Part shown: positions 18,086 to 28,700 of the stretch, in pieces
Position numbering within the stretch: the first letter of the stretch is position 1
Layout of the letters: every line of letters starts with the position of its first letter
From: a virus
DNA: 31,041 bases
Virus record (IMG/VR): IMGVR_UViG_3300025889_000593
Location: 1-31,041 of that record
Reading direction: 5' to 3' (one strand)
Notes under the pieces: generated by a model
Databases searched by the model: none
Seen by the model: the letters and a program-made list of their open reading frames with translations, nothing else
What the model was told of the DNA's origin: nothing
Made by a program: the position numbers and the translations under genes

Positions 18086-19774
18086 ATGGCATTAACAGCA
18101 ACAGGAGGTAATTTAATAGCGGCATCACAAGCTAGAACATCTAAATTAGTAAGTGGTATTACTGGTACAATAAATAGATTAGCACAAGAGCAAAAAGCAG
18201 AAAACGAAGCACAAAATAGATTAACACGTGAAGCTAATGCATATACAGCTAATTTTGTTGAAGTATACTCTAAATCAGAAAAATCTTCTAATGTACAGTT
18301 TAATGAAGGAGCTAGAAAATGGGTTACCCAAGCAGCATCAAAGCAAAACAAAATGTATATGGAAGCTTATGGGCCAAATGGCACACCAGAGCTTAGAGAT
18401 GCTTTAAGACTTCAACAACTTATGGACAATCAAGCATTGACCGACATGGGTGTTTTGATGGTTAAAGGTAATGAAATGAACAAGAAAATTGAAGCAAATA
18501 GAATCGGTGTTAATAAACAGGTTGAGTTAGGTAGATTTGTAAGAGGTTCTTCTACAGATTATTTAAACACTTTTCAAGGCTTGAGCATGAACCAATTTAA
18601 CGAAGATGGAGTAAATTTTAAAACAGATGAAAATGGCCAGATTAGTCTTGTTGGAAAGTTAAAGAATGGGCAAGATATTAATAGAAACATAACAGCTGAT
18701 GCAGCCGCTACTTCTAATGGTATCGAAGAAATAGAATCTATAGGTGAAGATGATTTAATAGAAAAAACACTTGGTGACAAATGGAATAATGACAAAACTG
18801 GATTAAAAAAACATTTTCTAGGCCAAACTAAAGACTTTACCACATATAGTAAAGATGGTTTAACAAAAACAACTACAACAAGAAGTGTTTACGATGCTGA
18901 AAGTATTAAAAAGTCTTTATTAACTGACTATAAATCTAAACTAAATGCAGACATAAGAAATTCTGGATTTGGTAAAACTTGGGATCAATTATACAGAGGC
19001 GGCTATATAAAAGATGAAGATGGAAATCAAATGATTGAAGGAGATTTAGCTTGGAAAACCATAAAAGATATAAATCAAGGGATATACAACAAGGCTGCTG
19101 ACACGAATGACGATAATGAAATATCTGATGAAGAGCTTAAGGAATTCAAAGAAAGAACAGAAAATGCTGCTAGAAGAGGTTTAGCTAACTATTATTCAGA
19201 GATGCTAGCTCCTCAAAATGATGAAAACTTAGATACTAAAACTATTAAGATGCATAGTCTTAGCCAATACACTAACCAACAGAAACAAGCATTTGAAGAA
19301 GACAAAGATTCGTACTATAAATTTACAGAAGACATTGACAAGAAGAACTACAAAGGCGATCCTGCAGGAATAGTTAAAGTATTAAACGAGACTAGAACTG
19401 CTGCTCAAAGATCAAAAGATAATCCAACACAGAATCAAAAATACATGACTGGAAAAGAGTATAATGAAGCTAATCCACCTGAAGGTATGTTTGAGGATGG
19501 TTTACCTGAGGGCAGTATAATAAAAATTATTGGTGGCACTCAACCTGTTATTGTTATGACAGCAGACGAGGTTAAAACATCAAACCAAGCAGAACTTAAT
19601 AACTTAATATTTGACGTTAGTGGATATGATGGAGCAGCTAAAGGTTATTTTAACATACTTGATCAAAGTATACAAGATGAAACCCGCACGTTCGACACAC
19701 AAAAAGCGGCAGAAGAAGCTTATGGTGTTGGAAATGTTATAAAAATTAATGGAATCTTTAGAAAAAATAAATAA
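18086..19774 (+). CDS. Putative internal virion (cargo) protein with EF-hand-like loop
   Basis: I do not recognise the family of this 562-residue protein. The first 170 residues are alanine/glutamine-rich helices (TGTINRLAQEQKAENEAQNR). The middle is charged and mixed. A consensus EF-hand loop lies at residues 339-350 (DTNDDNEISDEE), with D, N, D, N, E at positions 1, 3, 5, 6 and 12 of the loop and I at 8, preceded and followed by helices. A weaker loop-like stretch (DEDGNQMIEGDL) lies 30 residues earlier. The gene sits between the hydrophobic ejection-type protein and the giant internal protein, so it is probably packaged with them, like T7 gp15. Calcium binding is inferred from the motif. 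Confidence 0.58.
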   Translation: MALTATGGNLIAASQARTSKLVSGITGTINRLAQEQKAENEAQNRLTREANAYTANFVEVYSKSEKSSNVQFNEGARKWVTQAASKQNKMYMEAYGPNGTPELRDALRLQQLMDNQALTDMGVLMVKGNEMNKKIEANRIGVNKQVELGRFVRGSSTDYLNTFQGLSMNQFNEDGVNFKTDENGQISLVGKLKNGQDINRNITADAAATSNGIEEIESIGEDDLIEKTLGDKWNNDKTGLKKHFLGQTKDFTTYSKDGLTKTTTTRSVYDAESIKKSLLTDYKSKLNADIRNSGFGKTWDQLYRGGYIKDEDGNQMIEGDLAWKTIKDINQGIYNKAADTNDDNEISDEELKEFKERTENAARRGLANYYSEMLAPQNDENLDTKTIKMHSLSQYTNQQKQAFEEDKDSYYKFTEDIDKKNYKGDPAGIVKVLNETRTAAQRSKDNPTQNQKYMTGKEYNEANPPEGMFEDGLPEGSIIKIIGGTQPVIVMTADEVKTSNQAELNNLIFDVSGYDGAAKGYFNILDQSIQDETRTFDTQKAAEEAYGVGNVIKINGIFRKNK

Positions 19775-19780
19775 AATATA

Positions 19781-22700
19781 ATGGAAGAAATATACTTGAT
19801 CGACGGTATAGAAAACACTTTAGCTGAAATGCAAGCAGCAGCAGCAGCTTCTCGAATGGAACTTACTGATTATATAGCCGCTACTGGTGCTGTTAAAAAG
19901 CAAGCAGAAGAAGAAGTGGAAAAGCAAGAAGCTACAGCGGTGGATGCTGCGGAAGTTGTAGCGGAAGATGTAGCAGTAGAAGAGAGTACGGATTTAGAGT
20001 CGGTAGATACTTCATTGGATTCTCCATATCTTAGTGCCGGAAATGTAGGTAAATTTTTAGGTTATAGAAATTCATTCAATCCAACCAGTTCTTTAGAAGA
20101 GTTAGCACAATCAAGCATTGAGCAAGAAGAGGAAGAAGATTTTATTTTAAACCCTGATTTAGATTATCAAACAGGTAAAGATGAATATGGTAGAGAACGT
20201 GATGGATCTATAGAAGATGCATTAGACGATGCTAATCCTGGAAGCTATGGTGTTACAGGACAAGATGTTGTAGATAATTACGTTCGTAATCAAAAAACAA
20301 TTCAAAAGGATAGAGAAAGAATAGAACAAGAAGCTAAAGATTTAGAGAAAAGAAGAAATAAGCTTGAGTTAGCAGAAAAATATGCTGGATTTCCAACTCA
20401 TAGAGAATTTTGGACGAACAATGAAAAGCAACAAAGAAACGAGGATGAAAGAATAGCCTATGAAAAAGCTTATGAAGAAAATCAATTAGAACTTGAAGCT
20501 TTAGTTGATGAAGAGTCTAGATTTTATAGGTATAAAAGTAAAGAAGCTTATAATGAGGAAATAGCTGCAAATCCTTTATTAAATTCTAAGTTAACAGTAG
20601 ACGAACAAGTTGCAGCATACCAAAATGATTTAAATGCTGTTAGAGATTTAAACACTACTGATGAGGAAAAAGCAAGATTAATGCTTCAGCTACCGGTTCC
20701 TAGGTTAGTAAACATAAAATATGATTCTAAAAGTCAAACAACTAATGTTATTCCTAAACCAGAAATAGTTAATAAAGTTCAATCTAAACTTGGTACTATA
20801 ACTAATACAGATAATGAAAAAACTATACAAGTAAAAGTAGACAAAGCTGTTAAAGAGTTAATGAACGAAAATCCTATTGTAACATTGACTAGAAAAACTA
20901 TTGCTGCTAAATATGAAAAAAGAATTGCTGTTGAACAAAAAAGATTAGAAGATTTACCTATTACAAACGAAGAAAGAACAAAACTTCAAGCTGAGTTTAA
21001 TAGCAAAATGAATACTGAATATGCTAAGGAAATAAACTCTAATCAAAACATTAATGATTTTTTTGAAGACTATACTTTAATAGCCAGCGATGCTGCCGCT
21101 AAAAATAATAAGGAATGGAAAAGAGCCAATAATGTAATACTAGCTGGTGTTGATTTTGCAAGATACAAAACAAGTGGTGTTCCAATAGTGGCTGGTGCTG
21201 TAGATTTTGGAACAAGTATAATTGAGGGAGTATACAAAGCTTTAGGAATTAATGCTCCTATTACTGCTAATCAAATAACTATATCAAGTAGTCAGTTAGG
21301 TGCAGAGAGAACAGCTGGTGAAATAGCTATGGCTTCAAGACTTAATCCTAAAGACATTCTTAATGTTAAAGTAAGTGGTTTTTATGGTGAAGAAGTTATT
21401 GGTGATATTAAAAGTGTAGATACTCCTAATGGACCAAAAGGTTTTGATGTTTTAGACGAAAGAGGTAAATCAAGAAATACTGCTGATTACAGAGGAAAGA
21501 CTAAAAAAATGACTGTAGCTGAGTATTTAAAATATAAAGAAAGCCAAGCTGCGGGATATAAAAAAGATATAATAACTGATATAGAAGATATAGAAGGTTA
21601 TGATAAATATGCTGAAATATTTCAACAAGTAGACTGGGATGAAGGTATAACTTTTGCAAATGCTGGTATGGCGGTAGGAGAAACCCTTCCACAGATGGGT
21701 GTTACTATGGCTGGTGCTGTAACTGGAAATCCTGTGCTAGTTGCTCTTGGAACCGCAACTATGTTTGCTCAAGAATATGGTTCGATGTATTACGATACTT
21801 TGCTAACTGGTTTGAGAGAAGATTTAGACAGAGAACCTACTACTGAAGAAATATACCAAGCGTTAGAAGAAGGTAAATATGCAGATCAATCTGAAGCTGC
21901 TGCTTTTGCAGCAATTAGTACTTCTTTAGAGCAAGCTGGTAACTTAATAGGTGTTAGTAAAGCTTTTAAAGCTTTAGGTGTAACAGAGAAAACAGGTTTA
22001 AAATCTTTATTCAGAGGTGAAATAAAAGGTTTTTTAAAGAATACTGGTAAAACAGCTTTAGTAGCTGGAGAATCTGGTTTTGTTGAAGGATTAACAGAAG
22101 GCATGCAGCAAGGTGTTTCACAGTTAGGTACTGGTTATCAATTAAAAGGTTTACCAGGCTTGTTTGATTATGGAAACTTTGATGAAATAGTTGAAGCAAG
22201 TAAAAGTGGTGCTGTTGTAGGTGTTATTATACCTAGCGCAAGAGCTTTTAGAAGACAAACTAAAGTGGAAACTAGAGCAGCTTTAACTAAAGTAGCAGTT
22301 GGGTTAGATATTAGTGGTTTAGGAGAAAATTTAAAGAAAGCAGATAAAGCTTTTAATAATGCGATTGAAGGCGTTGATCAAAAAGTAAAAGACAATGAAA
22401 TAACAGAAGAACAAGGTCGTGAAGAAAAAGAAGCAATATCAGATGTAAGAAACTCTACATTAAAAATGCCTAAAGAGTTTTATAGTTTTAATGAATCACA
22501 GCGTTCTTCTTATTTAGATGCAATGATTAGAAAGCAAGAACTTGTTAGAAAAATCAAAAACCTTGATGATAGTTTTACTGAAAAAGATAATGCAGAACTA
22601 GATCAAGTAAATGAATATTTAAGAGGTTTAATTCAACGTCAAACTGGTACTGAAACTAAATCATATGAAGTTTCTGACGCTATAAAGCCCACAGAAATAG

Positions 22701-25700
22701 TTGAAGAAGGATCTAAAGAAGATCTAGAAGGTAAAATAGCTGCTACTGATCTAGAGTTATCAGCTATGGAGCAAGTTGAAAAAATGCGTAAAGGAGAAGG
22801 AGCTGTTGCAAAAATAGCCTCGGAAGTGGGTGATACTGAATTTAAAGCTGATGAGTCTATAGGAGAGGGAGCAGCTATGGAGGTATTTGATACAACTGAA
22901 GAGTTAGAAAGTAATTACACGACTTACGCTGAAAACCAAAAAGCTAAAGTACAAAAACAAATTGATGCTATTAAAGATCCTAATTCTAAAGAAGGTAAAG
23001 CTAAAGTACAGGAATTGCAAGATCAAATATCTCAAATAGATCAACAAGTAAGTGATATAAAACGTTCTGACGCTTTTATTTTACCTAATGGACAAATAGT
23101 AATAAATAAAGAAGTTGCCGCTAGAAAAGGTGCTATTTCGGCTGCTTCACACGAGTTGCTTCACAAAATTTTAAAATCAGAATTTAGCGATAAAACTAGA
23201 GCTGTAGAATTAGCAGATCAATTTAAAAAGACTTTAAGTAGTAAAGAGTTAAGAATAGTTCAAAGAAGAATAGACAATAATTATAGATACCAAAGGGATG
23301 AGAACGGTAATATATTGTTTGATGAGTATGGAGCTATAGAAAACGACTATAAAGACTATGCTGAAGAGTACTTAACATCGTTCTCTGATGCTATAGCTAA
23401 AAAAGAAATTAAATGGTCTGACAACCTAGGCGCGAGACTATGGGAGATGAAAGAATTTTTGCTTAGCGGTTTTAGAAAAAAAGGATACACTGATATAAAA
23501 TTTCAAAACGGAAGAGATGTTTATAATTTTATAAAAGATTATCAAAAAAATATTAAGAAAGACAGAATATCTAAAAGAGCTAGATTAATGGCTGATGCAG
23601 GCAAAGGACTTGTTGCTGATACAAAGACTTCTAAGACTGATAAACCCACAGCACTGCAAGCTATTAATCAACTTGTTCCACAAGACATCAAAACTAAGGC
23701 AGATTACGATGCTTTTGTTAGTGATCGTAGAAAATTTCCAGCTTTGTTTAATGCTACATTCGACAGTCAAGAAGCACAAGCTTTTGGCATGAATATTGAC
23801 CAAGATGGTGTGATAAGCAACTACGTTAAAAGTAGATCTACAGGTGATGAGTATCCTGGCGCTATACAATCAGTTAGAGATAGGTTAACTAATTTTGATC
23901 CAACTGCTAAAAGAGCTGATGGTTCGACGGTAGGTATAGAAGGTTTTGGTGAATTTATATTTGCTAATACTAACTTTGGAAAAATGGACTCTAAAAAGAA
24001 ATTAGCAAAAGCTAGTGAAAAAAGAAAGTCTGAAACTGGTTTAACTGATAAAGAAGGTAAACCTTTGAATATAGCAGCTGATGATACTCCTACAACAAGA
24101 GTTGAAAGTAAAAAAGATAAAGTAACTCCAAGATCTAAAATTAAAAAAGCAGTTCCTGAATTAATAACTCAACAAGTTGAAGAAGATATAGAAGTTGCTG
24201 CGTTAGAAATATTAGAAGGTGTAAGACCAGATCCTAATTCTAAAGAGTATAGACCTTTTATTACACAAGTTCTTGAAGCTAAGCTTACTCCAAAGATGAA
24301 AAAAGCTTTTGGTACAGCTAAAGGGTATGAGTTTCTAATCAAGAAGCTAGCTCCTAAAATGAAAGAGCTTTTACCTGTTCAATACTTTGTTAAGTTAGAA
24401 TCACAAGTTAAACCTGAAGATAGAGTTTTCACTAACCCACCTGTAGACTTAGGTACAAATGCTGAAATTGATGCAGCTATGGATAAAGGAACAGTATATG
24501 TAGAGAACAATGCTCAAGGTGTTAATTCTTACACATTTAAAGATTTTAACAATCAAGATCTTATAGATTTTATACTAGCTCCACCGGTTAGCCCAACGAC
24601 TGGTAAGAAAAGTGGATTAAGAGGTACTAGAAAAACATCAACTGCTGCATCTACTGCTATAGAAGTAGGTAGAGATATGGTAGTATCTTTAGCTGAAGGA
24701 AGAGTTTCACCTGCTGAAAGAGCTTTACTAGCTAAAAAACTACAAAGAGATCCAAGAATTAAGTTTAGTAATACTGCTCAAAAAGAAGAATATAAAAGTC
24801 ATATTAAGAAATTTGCAGATAATTTAGTAGATCAAAATTTAGGTTATAATAAAAAAGCTATTGAAAGAGCATTATATAAGACCTATATAAATGAAAACAC
24901 TAGTGATGTATGGGGTAAAACTTTAGAAGATAAAGAAAGAAGTTTATCAGAGTTAGCTAGAGATCTAGTCAATCCTATTAAAAAACTTACTAAACCCAAG
25001 GGTAAAACATCTTTAAAAACATTAAAAGCTTTCCCAGACATAGGAGAATTTACTGTAGAAGAATTAACACAAAAAGAATTAGCCACAAACTTAATTAAAG
25101 CTTTAGACTTAGATATAAAAAACTTTGGAATTGCATTTGAAGATCCAGCAAATGTAACATTTCAAAGACAACTAGAAGCTGATTATATAAATAGCTTAGT
25201 TGAAAGTAAAGGTAAAGAGGAAGCAGTGAGAATAGCTCTTACTATACTTAAAGGTCATAATGCAACTGCTTCTAAAATAGGAGCTAGTAACTTAGGTGTT
25301 TTAGAACCAGGAGGGCAACGATACCAAGTTTTTGAAGGTATGGAGGATTATGTAAACTCTGTTATTAATACAATACCTAAAGTTAGAGTTAAGACAGGTA
25401 AAACTAAAGATGGAAAAACAACTATAGAGTCTATAACTATAGATGGCAAACCTATTGATAAATACCCAAGTAGACAAGCTCAAAAGTCTAAGAGTAAAAA
25501 ACATTTTCAAGAAACTTTTGAAAAGAGAAAAGAAGAATCTGATGAAGTTTGGGAACTTTTATTAGATTATATTGATTTCATGAAAGCAAACGGAAATAAC
25601 TTGAGTTTTGGAATGACTATGATGTCATTAAAAAGTAGTATGGATAGCATGCTTAAAGCTGCTGCTTTAGCTAAATACTATTATGTAGGGCCCAATATGA

Positions 25701-28700
25701 AAGCTAGTGAACTTAGATATGAACACATGATACCTACGGAATATGTAGCTTTAAAACTAACTCAACATTTTTTAGGTAAAAAAATAGATTTAAAAGCTTT
25801 AAAAGATAGATACAATGTAGCTGTTATTCCTAAAATAATGGATGATAATATTAACGTTCAACTTCAAGCCGTGATGCCATCGTACTGGAACGAAACTATG
25901 TCAGAAACTGAGCGCTACTTTAGCGAGCTTACGTTAGGTTATCCTAATATGTACGCTTTAGAAGTTATTGGTGGTGAAAATAAAGGAGATATAATAGGTG
26001 AAGATTTTTTAAAGCTAAATGATGCTAAATTAAAAGCTAAAGTAAAAGTTAATATACCAATAATTGACGATGCTAAAGTAATGAATACTAAAAATTCATA
26101 CAGCATGTCATCAGAAGATGTTCTTAATAAAGCTGCTAGTTTAGATGAAGCTTTACGTAATGCTCGTAATCCTAATGCTCCAGTTAAAAAGATTAGAGTA
26201 TTTGACTTTGATGACACATTGGCTAGAACTAAAAGCAACGTACTATATACAATGCCTGACGGTACTAAAGGTAAATTAACCGCTGAAGAGTTTGCTAAAA
26301 AAGGAGATGCTATGTTAGCTGAAGGAGCTGTATGGGATTTTTCAGAGTTTAACAAAGTAATGGATGGTAAAAAAGGTCCATTATTTGAAGTAGCTAAGAA
26401 AATACAAGATACTAGAGGAACAGAAGATTTGTTTGTACTAACAGCTCGTGCTCAAGAAGCTTCACCAGCTATTAAAGAATTTTTAGATGCTATTGGTTTA
26501 AATATACCACTTAAGAATATATCTGGCTTAGGTGATAGCTCTCCATTTGCTAAATCAAACTGGATAGTTGATAAAGCAGCAGAAGGTTACAATGACTTTT
26601 ATTTTGCTGATGATGCAACACAGAATGTTAAAGCAGTAAGAGATGCATTAGAAGTATTAGATGTTAAATCTAAAACTCAACAAGCTAAGATTAAGTTTAG
26701 TATGTCAATGAGCGAAGAGTTTAACGTTATAATAGAACAGTCTAAAGGAATAGATAGGTTTAAAGTATATTCAGACGTTAAAGCTCAGTTGATTGGAGCT
26801 AGAAAAGGTAAGTTTAAGTTTTTTATACCACCATCAGCTGAAGATTTTCAAGGTTTATTATACGCTACATTAGGTAAGGGTAAACAAGGTATGGAACAAA
26901 TGAAGTTCTACGACAAAGCTTTATTAAAACCTTATTCTCAAGCTATGGAAAACTTGTCTACTGATAGAGTTAATTTAATGGCTGATTTCAAAGCTCTTAA
27001 AAAAGAATTAGATGTTCCTAAAGACTTACGTAAAACTACTGAATCAGGATTTACTAACGAACAAGCAGTAAGAGTTTATTTATGGGCTAAGACTGGTCAA
27101 GAAATACCTGGTTTATCTAAAAAAGATTTTAAAGAACTAAATGACTTAATAGAAAACGATCCTAAGCTTAAGACGTTTGCTGAGCAAATACTATCTATAA
27201 CTAAAGGAGATGGTTATTCCACACCTAAAGCTGATTGGGCTGTAGGAACTGTTACAACTGATTTAATAGAAGTTTTAAATACTACTAAGCGTGGTAAATA
27301 TTTAGAAACATGGCAAGCTAATGTAGAAGCTATATTTTCTAAAGAAAACATGAATAAATTAGAAGCTGCTTTAGGAACTAAATATGTAGATGCTTTACGT
27401 AATAGTTTAGCTAGAATGAAGTCTGGTAGAAACAGGATTGAAGGGGGTAACAAACTAAGTAATCAAGTATTAAATTATATTAATCAATCCACTGGTGTTA
27501 CAATGTTTTTTAATACTAGATCAGCATTGCTACAAACTATATCTGCTGCTAACTTTGTTAACTGGAGTTTTAATAATCCATATCGTGCTGGTAAAGCTTT
27601 TGCTAATCAACCTCAATATTGGAAAGATTTTACTATGTTAATGAACTCTGACTATCTTATGGATAGACGTAATGGTTTAAAGTTAAATATATCTGAGTCT
27701 GAAATTGCAGATGCAGCTAAAACTTCTAAGAATAAAGCTAAGTCGGTTTTAAATTACATATTAGAAAAAGGTTATTTACCAACTAAGTATGCTGATAGTT
27801 TTGCTATAGCTTCTGGTGGTGCTATGTTTTATAGGAATAGAATAAACGACTTGATAAAGAATGAAGGTAAATCTATAGAAGAAGCTGAAGCTCAGGCTAT
27901 GGAAGAGTTTAGAACTGTATCAGAAACATCTCAACAGTCTTCTGATCCGAGTAAGATATCACAACAACAATCTGGTGATATGGGTAGAATTATATTACAG
28001 TATGTTAATACTCCTATGCAATACGCTAGGATACAAAAGCGTGATATACAAGATATGATTAATAGAAGACCTATGCCGGGTAAAACTTTAGCAGAAAGTA
28101 ATAGAACTAGATTAGCTAGAATAAGTTATTATGCCTTTGTACAAAACTTAATGTTTAATGCACTTCAACAAGCATTATTTGCTGTAGACTTTGGAGATGA
28201 TGATTTAGATGAAAAGGAGCAAAGAACAATGGTTAATACAGCTAACGGAATGCTAGACTCGTTTCTTAGAGGATTAGGATTTGCTGGAGTCACTGTTCAA
28301 GTACTTAAAAATTTAGGTATAGACATATACGACAGGAGTCAAAAATCAAGACCAGAATATAGTGATGCTTGGATTAAGCTATTAGAATTTTCTCCTGCTA
28401 TTAAAACTAAGCTGTCTAAGCTTAAAGGTGCTGCATACCCATTTGATTCTAAAAAACGAAGACAAGAAGTATTTGATAAAGGTTTTAGCTTGGATAACCC
28501 AGCATATGAGTCTGCTGCTAAAGTTATATCAGCCACTACTAATATACCAATAGATAGACTTTATAATAAGATAAACAATATAAGTGCTGCGTTAGCAGAA
28601 GATACAGAAGCTTGGCAGTCTGTAGCTATGATGTTAGGTTGGCCAGAATGGCAAATAAAACCTCCACCACCTAAAGTTAAACGAAAAGCCAAGGCGAAAT

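Noticed and set aside
19013-19048. A second EF-hand loop (DEDGNQMIEGDL)
   Set aside because: It lacks glutamate at loop position 12 and has poor side chains at position 9-10, so it was not called a calcium site.
26201-26218. DFDDT considered as an RNA-polymerase DxDxD/DFDID-type metal site, as in giant phage polymerases
   Set aside because: The following LTAR and ADDATQN motifs, with correct order and spacing, identify a HAD phosphatase-like domain instead.
25939-26355. 138-codon open frame on the minus strand
   Set aside because: It lies wholly antisense to the conserved HAD region of the giant gene. Its composition is that of complementary AT-rich coding sequence, and it has no plausible start context or recognisable motif.
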